Shown one piece after another: positions 21,891 through 32,585 of a stretch of DNA of 64,000 nt. Every line of letters begins with the position of its first letter. The stretch's first letter is position 1. The notes beneath the pieces were generated by a model. The model was not told the origin of the DNA. It ran no database searches and worked only from the letters and a program-made list of their open reading frames with translations. The DNA is taken from the NCBI GenBank assembly GCA_965153455.1, contig OZ234499.1, positions 12,582,271 through 12,646,270 of the forward strand. The letters run 5' to 3'. Position numbers and translations under genes: made by a program. The stretch comes from Sphagnum compactum. Lineage: Eukaryota > Bryophyta > Sphagnopsida > Sphagnales.

Positions 21891-23810
21891 AAATTTTTGC
21901 TGATGTGGGTATTGCACCCCTACTTGAAAATATGGACCCTATGGGTATTGCACATAACCCATCATTAACATTCTTACCTACCTATCCACTCTCCCTCCTA
22001 CCTACCCAACACCTACATAGCATTCACGTTGATTCATGAAATTAATGCAAACGCAAGTATTGCCCATCAACATGTGAATTTGGGAAGTTCAGATGTGGGT
22101 ATTGCAATTATGTAGTGCAAATGAAGATATTAGGGGGGTATTGCAATTATTTAACATTTAGATCAAGAAAAAGTAATGCACAGATTGTAGATGGAGCAAA
22201 TTTCTGGTGTGTATTAGGAACATTATATGCAGGTATTGCAAATTGGATCAAATTTTCAGTGTGGGTTACAGAGATCGATTACAAGTGTTGTGATTAGCAT
22301 CAACTTGGGTTAGGTCTTGTGATGCAAGTATTGTAGTTGGACCAAATTTCCAGTGTGGGTTACTGATATTTACTGCGGGTATTGCAATTAGCACAAGGTG
22401 GGTGAAGTTTTGTTATGTAAGAATTATAAATTGAGCAAATTTCCAATGTGTGTTAGGAAAACAATATGTAGATATTGTTATTGGACCCAATGTCTAGTGT
22501 GTGTTAGTGAGGTTATATGCATGTATTGCAATAATACTTTACATATTGTACATTTCAGGGGTGTCCTTTAGTTTACAAGTGAGCTTATGTGACCATTATT
22601 ATTTTCAGCATGGCCCCATATGTAGGTATCACATTTCAAAGGGACCACTCTCTTTAAGTGAGATTATGTGGCCGTTGGTATATTTTGCATAACCTTTCAT
22701 GAAGGAATTGCATTAAAGGCTCCTCAATTTTATAACATTGTTTTACATGGAAAGTGATAGTTATTATACACACATAGGTATTGCAAAATATATTCAAAAA
22801 CCTACACATGGGCCTTACCAAAAATGTCATGTATTAGTCGAAGCCCCCTAGTGAATGTGGTTGAGTGGCTCACTTTTGGTCTGACAATGATCAATTTTTG
22901 TAGCATTGTGGTGAATAATTTAAATTTAAATTTGTCAATTAAAAATTGGTAGTACATTAACATGATGATTATGAACACATTTGTAAAACTATATTTTGAA
23001 AATAATGTATTCATTATTAGTAGTGGACTTTTGAAATTCAAAAATATGGATTGGTTGGCTAATTGAATTGTTAATAAATTGAAATTGTCATATTAAATTT
23101 TGTTCCAAATTGTTTGCAGTGACTAAGCATCCCTTCAAGAATGAAATCAATTGTGAAATCTTTTTCCTTAAAACCTTAACCAAATGATAGTTATGGACTT
23201 TTGAAAGGTCAAATTGGACATTATTTTCAAAAGTCCTTTTGAAATGGATTTTTTTTTTTCAAAAAACATTGTGCCTAATGAACATGTTTTTTAAATCTTT
23301 ATTTTGGCCTTCATTTGTATGGACTTTATGAGTTTTTAAAAAATATTTCCAAGTGATATCCACCATGATAGATGACATTAGTGACTTTTGATATAGGTTT
23401 TGACCTAGGTCTAAAATGTTTCATAGGTGGGTGAACATTTGTTAATCAAAGATTACAATATTGTAATTTTAAAAACTAACAACCATATCCATTTGACCAC
23501 AATATCAAAAGCTTGCTATGGAATTGTATGGAACTTTTATTTGCCAAAAATGAACCACTCAACCATGCATTTATCCCTTCCCCCTAAATGAATCTCCATT
23601 CCAAAAATGCAATACTCTCATATGACGATAGGTGAATATGGAAATCAAAGGCGGTGATAACACATTTTATTGGTTGAATGTGAATATTGTAAAAGGAAAA
23701 ATCCAACATGTGGGTTTTGTGAGCCCTATGTAAGTATTGCATTTGAAGAAGAAAAATCTAGTGTGGATGTTTGTGACCCTAATGTGGGTATTGCAAGTGA
23801 GATGTTAAGT
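21891..23810 (+). repeat. Second GGGTATTGCA-rich region, outside the delimited MULE
   Basis: About 13 sites of the form (A/G)GTATTGCA: near 21908, 21949, 22051, 22098, 22138, 22235, 22378, 22523, 22783, 23736 and 23798, plus a reverse site near 23602 and variants. Between 22090 and 22540 they recur every 50-140 bases with GTGTGGGTTA and GGAGCAAATTTC phrases, a decayed tandem repeat. Most read on the + strand. It lies beside the second zinc-finger copy. Confidence 0.7.
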
Positions 23811-25025
23811 CCAATGTCAAATAAACACAAAGTATGCATGTATTACAACTTTTGTATTGTGGTTTTATGTGTTTATGAAAGTATTGTGAAATCATTCTTT
23901 TACATACATATAATTTCAATAAGTAGATTAAGATATAACATCACAAGACATGATTACAAAACATTATTTTGACGAGGACATTTGAAGCATAATATTGATA
24001 AATGCCAAAAAATTACATAGTTAATTATTACACACATTCCTACTTTGTAATGCACTATTATGTATGTACACAAAAATTGGGTGGAAATGTACTAATCCAT
24101 ATAAATGTGTCCAAAAATGTTCAAAGAGGTTCAAGAATGCAAAAAAAAATCCTACTCATTTTAGTTCAAGCATTGTCATCATTAAAGGTTTGGGTTGTAA
24201 TAAGCTTTTGCCACTTCAATTGCCTTTATTGCATGATGGTGTGTGGGTGCAAGCATGATATTTTGTACATACTTGTTACCTTGTTTTCTACTTGAGGAAA
24301 AAAAAAAAAAAAAAACTTCTAACCTTCCTCAAGCATTTCAAACCATATGAAGCATTTAGTTTTTTTCGTGAATCTAGCCTTCCTTTAGCTTCTCAAAACA
24401 ATTCATGTCATATCATTTGGATTTGAAAAAATATCCCAAAAATATCCTCAACTATAACTTCATTTTTCAAAAGGTTGGGGATGATTTTAGTTATGAAAAC
24501 AAATTCCATTAACCAAAAAAATTATATTAGAATGTTCACCAAATTAATATTGAGGTGCTTGAAAAAAAAACCAAATATTTGCAAAAACATTTCACCTACT
24601 TTCAAGTAATTGAATTTTATTTTTCAAATTGCCACAAATTTTAGGTCCAATCAAGTACTTGCAAGTACTTAAAAAAACATTATTATAACAATATAGTTTT
24701 TGAAATCCATGCAAACAAGAGTTCAAAAATAATGTGCGCAAAAATAATATTATTATCTCCATAAAATCATCTACTTGTTGGTCCTTTATTCAAAGACCTT
24801 TGTATTTTGTTGCTTATACTAGTTTTTGTGTATACTTTATCATGTTTTCACTCGTGTGTACATTTGGTGGTGCTCAATGGCAAAACAAATTACATCCATG
24901 ACAAGGTAATATTTCAAGGTCCTATGTAACTTGAATTGCAATTATTAAGTTAATATTAAGATTTTCATGGTATTTTTAAACTTTCAACGCAAACCACACT
25001 GATAAAAGGTTTGAACATGTATCAC
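23811..25025. other. AT-rich DNA between motif region and second zinc-finger copy
   Basis: Long AT-rich stretch with an A run at 24299-24315. Minus-strand coding relic of a third exon may lie here but I cannot align it. Confidence 0.45.
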
Positions 25026-26118
25026 CCATGGACCATCTCCAATGCATGGTAATTGAACACAACTTGCATCTCTTCGAATTGGGTGCTTTTGATGAACTCT
25101 TGCTCCCATAAGGTGGCATCCCATGCCACCTTTGCCTTCTTCACATAGATAAATTTGCATTAAATGATTAAATCATCAAGGACTTCTTCATCCTTCTCAT
25201 TCATGAGAATGATTCCCATACACCAAGCTAAAATCTTCAACAATTGTTTAGAAACAAGTTTCAATATTGGAAGTTTTCTCACCTTAGGTTGTCATTTTGC
25301 AATTGGTTGGAGCCGATCCCATTCCACCACAACTTTTGTCTTCACCCTTGTAGTGGCCTTTTGTTCATTGTGCTGCAAGATGCCCATATCATTCATAATT
25401 TTCACATTCATGGATTGACAATTATGGCATTGAAAGGCCCATTTCACAAGTGGAAAGGCCCCCATGAGATTATGCACCTTTTTCAAGTGTGTAGTCAACA
25501 ACCATTTCACAACATATGTCTTACCACAATCTCCAACCTTGCAACACCATTTTGAGCCATCTTTGACCCACACAATGCCCTGCCAATTTGAGGAACTAAG
25601 GGAGGGGCATCTAAAAGTAAAAATGCACAAGCTAGTGCAAAAAACACCAATAATTCAATATCTAAACTATGTAGATATTGTATTCATAAGAGGAGTCATA
25701 TTACGAGCCTAAATTATTGTATATTGCAAATAAAAAAACCCAAACAAAAACCCCATCCTCCTTCCCTTGCACATGTGACACACATATGTGAAGGAAGGAG
25801 GGTAGGGTTGATTGTTTCTTGAAACATAAGATATACAATCCACATTGAGTATTACTATACTCCATACATGAGTCCAAACCTTGCATCCAATTTGAGGTGA
25901 GATTTTGATGTACAAGAACAAATCTAAGAATTTATGAAAGAGTTCCTAGAGCTTCGTTTTCCTCACTTGGATTATCATCAACCACATAGTTTTTTAAAGC
26001 TTCCTATTCTTGAATTGACATCACATTTGCTTGCAAATTTGGTGTTGTTGCACTATCAAGCAGGGCATTGTCCTCTACTATGGAAAACCCCTTATCGTTG
26101 CTGACAAGGATGGAAAGT
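25026..26118 (-). pseudogene. Companion zinc-finger gene, copy 2 (diverged, broken)
   Basis: Homologue of the gene at 18350-19878. Exon 2 runs from 25610 (after a TTTTAG acceptor) to about 25026. It encodes the same finger, CKVGDCGKTYVVKWLLTTH then LKKVH, followed by NEQKATTRVK, VEWDRLQPIAK, VSKQLLKILAW and KVAWDATLWEQE, in the same order as copy 1. Breaks: a stop after QPIAK and another after DDLII. A possible exon 1 is the ATG frame from 26118 to about 26000 (MKLSILVSNDKG...), but it lacks a clear 12-residue repeat. The finger and the Trp-containing tail are the most conserved parts between copies. No transposase was found beside this copy. Confidence 0.62.
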
Positions 26119-27222
26119 TTCATATGTTCACGTATTTTTTTTCACGTATGCACCATGATTTAGTGTTCATGGACAAATAAACACTTCCATGTATAAATAG
26201 TCATCACATAACAAAACCCAACTATGACACATTCATTTCAACTTTTGCCATGAAGTTGATTAATTGAAAAAATCAGTTCTTACTATGTTGCCGAATGCAG
26301 TGATAAAGTTTTATAAGGTTTTCTTGAAGTTTATTGTTACTTGGTTCTTGCCTTTTCCATTATTCCAAACACCACATGCCAAAATAACCAAGGTAGCCTT
26401 CAACATTGGGATACTTCCTAAATCTTTGCACAATACTACTACTCATACAACTTAATGAAAATCATCCTCAAATTCCTAGCTTAACCTCACTACATTAATA
26501 TGCTCTCATTATTGTTATCCATTGTTACTTCCATAGTTACATATTAACTTGTAGAACATTGCTCACACTTCATTTCATTACTTTTTCTATGATCACCACA
26601 TACAAGTACACACATACACCCAATATGTCAAATCCTTATATAATTGCTTCCCAAGAATTACACTTGAATTTAAAGAAAGTTCTTGTTACACAATTGCCTT
26701 TTATATTCCTCTATTGTGAGCACCTAACTAACAACACTATTCAATAGGCAATTTTGGTAGTAATTGCTTTTAGTTGTTTTTTTATTCGGTAGTTTTCCAT
26801 TTGGTACTTGTCAAGCTATAGAATTTGGTTGTTACTTTTAGTAAGTAACTTTGGTTTGGTCTCTCCCTTTTTCCTATCAACAATCCTATTTTCCTAATAC
26901 CACATAATTTTTTTGAGTTTCACAAAGTTTTTTTTTAAAAAGATATTTTTTCTTTTTTTTTTGACAAAAAATTGGGAAATTTTGTGAAGGTTTTTTCTTC
27001 CTAGTGTAAATTCAAGTAATTTGGCTAAATTTGTGCAAAATTTTGTCAAATGTCTTATATCACAATTTAAAAAAAAAACCATGGTTCCATGATGGCAATT
27101 AGGATAGTTTTTTGACATATTCTATTAGCACTAATATATATGCAATGGATGAAAAAGACATGATGGATAAAATAAGATTATTATACATAGCTAATGCCAT
27201 CAATGAATAAAACATCTTAGTA
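26119..27222. other. AT-rich non-coding DNA
   Basis: No gene or recognisable transposon end. Short frames at 26264-26747 have no domains. Confidence 0.5.
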
Positions 27223-27968
27223 CATTAAAGTGATTTGTAAAGTCACCAAGTCTTTGGGCCCTAGTTTGCCCCCTAAATGATCTCTGTTTCAGCCCTAATT
27301 GAGTGAAATTAGAAATTGGGCAAAATTGGGTACAATTTAATGAAATTGGCCATCATTTTTCAACATGTGAAAGATTAGATTCTTATAAAATTTGATGTAC
27401 TGAAAAGTATAAGCTATAGTGAAAAAAACAATTTATCTCTTTTTTTTCGTATTTTTGTGCCAGTAGATATTCACTCTTGATTTGATCCCCAATTTCAACA
27501 AATCTAGAGTCATTGAACCCTAATAATGCCAATTTAGGTGAGAAAAGCACTTCAGTTGCTTAGTTTTTTCCTCCACATTTTTTCCATGTTCACTTTTGAT
27601 TTGGTCCCCAATTTCAGCAAAACTAGAGTCACTGAAACCCTTGTAAAGCCAATGTAGGTGAAAAAGCAGTTGGGTCTCCACCCCACCCCCCATTTTTCCC
27701 TCCATATATTTTTCATATTCCCTTCTGACTCGGTGTCTTATATATCCCATGCATTCAAGTTATCCTTTAAAGTCATCTTGTCTTTGGGCCCTAATTTGAT
27801 CCTTTAAACCCCTCTTTCATCCCCAATTTGAGTGTAGCCATTTAGTGAATGAGTTATTTTTGATGTAGTATATATGTAATACATTAAAGTTATCCTTCAA
27901 AGTCATCTTGTCTTTGCACCCTATTTTAACCCAATAAACCTTGTTTCATCCCCAATTTGAGTGTAGCC
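27223..27968 (+). repeat. Two interleaved repeat families
   Basis: Family 1 has copies near 27223-27306, 27752-27838 and 27880-27968 with AAAGTCATCTTGTCTTTGGG and CCCCAATTTGAGTGTAGCC. Family 2 is a tandem pair at about 27466-27588 and 27589-27700 with TTGATTTG.TCCCCAATTTC and CTAGAGTCA.TGAA. The family 2 pair lies between copies of family 1. Confidence 0.75.
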
Positions 27969-28272
27969 AAGTGGGGGTAACTGGGTGTCAGTTCACAAGA
28001 TTTGCAGAATTTTACAAAGACTTGATTCAATAAAGAATACGTGCAGGAGGGAAGGCACAACAGGGATGGCAAAATCCCAAAACTGGGGGTAAAACTTGTG
28101 TGAGTGAGAACCAACTGGGGTGAGAAAACCAGTTCCAGTTTGGTCCCCTCTTCTTCCTCCTCCGCCGCCCTTCCTTTTCACTATTTTCATCCTGACTATT
28201 GCTATTTTCGTCCCCAGTTTTTGCTCAGCACCCCAAGTGAAAACCGTCCCAGGATTTATAATTCAACAGTAA

Positions 28273-28281
28273 ATTTTAGAC
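28273..28281 (+). repeat. Left target-site duplication of the small MULE-type element
   Basis: ATTTTAGAC, repeated exactly at 28625-28633. Confidence 0.8.
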
Positions 28282-28624
28282 AACCAGAATGAACCAGCAC
28301 CCACCAGTGCACCATCCACGAGATGCCCATTAATGGATGAACAATAAACTCTAATGGATGAACCTCAACCTCAGTTAACATCTAGTTTCACCTTGGTAAC
28401 CCATTCCATCAGAAGTAGGTTCTATGTACAGGTAAGGGCTATTTTTTTACTACCTACCTACCTACTATTCAGTTATTACTAGTAGTAGGTAGTAAAGAGC
28501 ACAACTGAGCATGGTTAGCCAGGGAACTGGAATCCAACGGAAAACTATTTCCTGACCACTTACCATCCATCATCCATCCATTGTTCATGGTGTGCTGGCT
28601 GGTGGGTGTGGATTCGCTCTGGAC
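28282..28624 (+). mobile_element. Non-autonomous MULE relative, 343 bp
   Basis: The left end reads AACCAGAATGAACCAGCACC, close to the large MULE's GGCCAGAGTGAACCAGCAGC; the shared 25-base core differs at two positions. The right end, reverse complemented, begins GTCCAGAGCGAATCCACACC. A perfect 9-bp duplication (ATTTTAGAC) flanks it. The interior holds no gene but has TAATGGATGAAC repeats and a CTACCTACCTACC tract. About 75 internal bases (28341-28415) are also found inverted at about 54725-54800. It was probably moved by the transposase family of the large element. It lies about 320 bases past the stop codon of the U-box gene. Confidence 0.8.
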
Positions 28625-28946
28625 ATTTTAGACTCATGACATTACCCCACATGAACAACACAATCACAGAACTTCAATTTGGATGAGAAGCATCCTATGT
28701 ACACATCCATCAGCGGATTTTTTGCAACTGTGAATCTGGAGCAGAGGAAACAATGGTAATTATGTGGAAACTCTCGTGAGATGTACAAACAGAGGAGATG
28801 GATTACATACATGCTTTGAACATAAGAAAAGGATTTGAAGAATTGTGGGGGGGCATAAGAATGCTCACAGATATGGACGATGAAGTTCAATGCACAGTTG
28901 AGACAGACATGCCACTGTCATGTTAGAGTCTCTTTTTGCTTTTTTC

Positions 28947-31900
28947 TCAACACTGGTATAGTGGGAGAGTAGTAACTTTGGACTTCCAAATGAAGCCAAG
29001 AGAGCCTGAGCGGGACTTATGCATGCGTCTGCTCTCGTCTTTCTTCTCCTCCTTTTTGCCATTCTTTTTCATAGCTTCATCAAAGTCCAATCTCTCTCCC
29101 TGAGAACAGCTGATGAGAGGAGCGGAGTGTGACAATACAGTGTCCTTTTGCCGCTGCTCGCGGAAATGCTGCAGCAGCTTTTGAGCTTTGTCCTGGCCTC
29201 TTGGATTGCCACTCACTGAGAGTGAAACAAGAGCAGGAATAACACCCTCCCGTAACACTAGCTGACTGTGCTGAGAGCTATTAGTACAAAGCAACAACAG
29301 GGTGGCTGCGGCATGTTCCTTCTCCTTGATACTTCCTGTCTCAAGAATCTCAGCAAGCACAGCAACACCACCCTCAGTTCGTGCTATAGTAGATCTGCCT
29401 TCTTCAATGGAAGACAGGTTGTATAGTAGTGCCACACATTTCTCTAAAAGATCAAGCTTCCGGAGGCTCAGCAAATGGACTAGAATTGGGATGGCACCCG
29501 CCCGCACAACGCGGGGCCGGTTGGCCAGAAATATGGTCAGATTGTACAAAGTGATCAATGCATCCTTCCTTGCCTGGTTTGAGCCTGAGATCAAGAGCTG
29601 CACCAGCAGTGGGATTGCTCCTGATGAACCTATACATGCTTTGTTCTCATTCAAACAGGAGAGGGTGAGCAGTGCTGCTACGGCAGCTTCTTTGGATGCA
29701 CGACTTGATTCAGCTTTCAGCAACTCCACAAACAAGGGCACTCCTCCTGCACCAACCACAGCCGCCTTGTTCCTACACAGTTTTCCAAGCAAGGGAGCAA
29801 AATCAGCTTCCTAGTGAATGCATGATTTCACTGCACAAGTCTAGATGCTGAAGTCTCACTGCTTGATTTGAATGACATGTCACATCCTACATGATAAGAT
29901 AAATGTAGCAAAGTCAAAGTTTCATCAGATTGTAATGCCAAAGCACATGAGCCCTCATGGCTGTTGTGATGTCTACTATTCAGATTCATATTCCTCTGCT
30001 ATCCCAGGTCATGAATAGAGTGATTGAACCAGTCTTACCTGTCATCATTGATGGCAACATTCAGAAGTGCAAGGGCCCCAACTTCCTGAGCACTATGATC
30101 ATCTGTACCGATGGTTGCACCAAGAAATGCTACAAGTGCTGGAATGGCACCTGCATTTCCAATACGGGTCCTTGCCCTTGCATTGCTCTTGGCTAAAACT
30201 CGGATTTCTTCAGCTGCTTGGCACTGAAGGTGCAGAGACCCATCAGTGAGGTCTGCCATCAGTTGATCAAAGTGCTGTAACCATTGTTCATCACTTAGCT
30301 CATTTAACTCTCCACATCGCTCTACCAGCCCACATGAATGTGTCATTCCAGCCTCGCAGACATGCCTGCAATTTCTGATACATCCAGCTCCTGCCCCAGA
30401 GTCAAGGTCTTGGCCAGAGGGCTCCAATGCCTTAGCACCTTCCTTTCCATCAGCTTCATTGTGAGCATCACCAGCAGGCATGTGATCTTCCGTGGCCACT
30501 CTTGCCTCCTTCAGCTGCTCTCCACTTCCTGCCTTGACATGCTCAGAGGTGGACAGGAGCTCCCACCTCCATGAAGTAACTGGGGAAGGGGGTGGAGAAG
30601 GGGGCTCAGGGACACGTATTCCATGGGCCTCACACCAGCTGGCAATCAGACCCTTGACACAGTAGTTGGGAGTAAGATTGAGGTGTGACAACCTCTGCCG
30701 AGTCTTTGGACATGTGACATGGCCTTCCTGTAAACACACCAAAATACACAAGCCAGTTTAACAAATTTGTTACTCTCATCCAGTAAACAAACTATTCCAT
30801 GTAGGAGATGTACACACAGTCAGAGGATGGGTATAGACCTGACAACAATACCATGGTCTGCCAGTAGATAATATGAACAGTTCAATATTCTAGGCCGAAA
30901 CTTACTTGGAACCACTTTTCAATGCAGACTCGCTCATATGTTTGGCCTGATGATACTATCACAGGGTCTGACATAAGCTGTAGTGATATGGGACAGCGGA
31001 GTTCTTCTGGTGGCAAAGGGATCCTTGGAGTTCGTGGTGAACTGGAACAATCTTGTTCCCCATGATTATCCACAGATGGGTTGGAGCCAACATCTGAGCA
31101 ACGGCATTCAGCACAATGAAGATAGGATTGGAAAGATCGCAATAGTTGACCATCGACTTCTTCTCCAACCGAGAGCTTGCCTGATGATCCCCAGCCACGA
31201 TCTGAAACAAGCCACCTTGCAGGTTCTCCTGTGCCTTGCAAGTCATTTTCCATGCGCAAAACATTGTTGAATTTCTTCATCAGCTGCAGTATGTGAAGTG
31301 TAACTGCTTCTTTCCTACTGTCTTCTTCATACCGGGCTCTATCAAGCAGGCACTTTAGGGCATGTTTTTCAACCAGTATAGCATCAGCAGAGACCAAGCC
31401 CAGCTGGATAGCCAACTGACTGAAAGTCTCCTGCTCTGCTTGAGGGTTCTCATATTGTGCTCCTTTCTGTTTCTGCAATAGCAAAGAAATGATATCTGCT
31501 CCAATTTGCTTCTCAACTGGATCCAGCTGGAATTGAGTTTGGCTCAACTCCACTTGAATCGCTGAAATCTGTGCACACAATTCAGTTTTGGAATTCAATC
31601 TCCAGTTGTCACTATGAACATTGCTGTATTCCTCTCTGTTCTTTCTGCCTGCACATGCATTAATAATGTATTTGCTTCCATTTCCTTTCAATTGCCTGTT
31701 ATGTTGTCTTCCCAAAATTCCATGAGGAGAAGGAACATGTGAACTCTGTGGGGACAAACCTGAGCACCAAGTTCCTGTGGAACCAGAATTGAAATCCGTC
31801 TAAGACTTGCCTCCAACTCTTCTTTGACTTCCTGAAATCGTGAGAGCATGGTCTCCCCCTTTATTGCCTGCAAGCAACTCAATCACATGCAATTAAGAAG

Positions 31901-32585
31901 TGGAATCATCCAAGCCACCTGTAGAAAAGAGAAAATGGATGAATGATTGCCAATAGGGAAATCATGCAAAGAACAAGAGATCAGTGCAGCAGGAACATTG
32001 TCCATTCCTGCCTGTGTCCTACAAGACACCACTGACAAAATCTTAGAGTAAGGACCATGTGAACAGCTCAGAGATGCACAGAGAAAAACCATAAAGAGAC
32101 GGTGATGAAAGCTACCAGGTAGAGCTTGCTGGAATCTGCACAATACTGAAGGAGGGAGCGGGCTTTGTCAAGGGCCAGTTGCAGCGCACAGAGAGCTTGG
32201 ACACCTGATTTTTGAAACCAAGTGCGTTCCACATCCAATGCAGGTCCCAAGCCTTGCAAACGCTTCACGAAAACTGCCAACTTGCCACATAATCCTCCAT
32301 GTAGCTGCAAAGAGGTCACAACTTTTTTTTAGTTGACACACTTTTACAAGCAAAAAAGAACTCAGTGACTGTCCCAACACTGCCTAGAAAGTCATGACCC
32401 ACTGCAAGGAAACATACTCCCATTGAACTGGAAACTGGAATTCACACTACGTGGGCTTCAAAGAGCAATAATCTGCCAAACTTCTAGCATATTGCAGGGA
32501 CAAGATAAAGGCCATGGGAAGGTGCTACCTGGGTAGGTTTGGCAACAGGACTCTGCACCAGGCTCTGTGGGGTTGAAGCATCCAT
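28947..32585 (-). CDS. PUB45: U-box/armadillo E3 ubiquitin ligase, PUB45/PUB6/PUB7-like
   Basis: E3 ligase that recruits E2 through the U-box and substrates through ARM repeats. Six coding exons: 32529-32585, 32116-32304, 31760-31867, 30906-31568, 30039-30727 and 28947-29772. All joins keep frame and give 843 residues. Residues 20-340 are the plant UND-type N-terminal region (LHGGLCGKL, SGVQALCALQLALDKA, DSSKLYL, LDPVEKQIG). The U-box at about 304-377 starts EELRCPISLQLMSDPV and includes GQTYERVCIEKWF; an intron splits it after WFQ. ARM repeats cover about 490-760 (GNAGAIPALVAFLG, GAGGVPLFVELL, SSGAIPLLVQLL, REGVIPALVSLS). The end, FIWKSK...LYQC, matches the PUB45 group. The ATG at 32585 gives a short first exon as in that group. 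Proline-rich and acidic linkers are lineage-specific. The specific PUB number is uncertain. Confidence 0.95.

Noticed and set aside
29302-29814. 170-codon plus-strand frame
   Set aside because: It is the antisense shadow of the last, ARM-repeat exon of the U-box gene.
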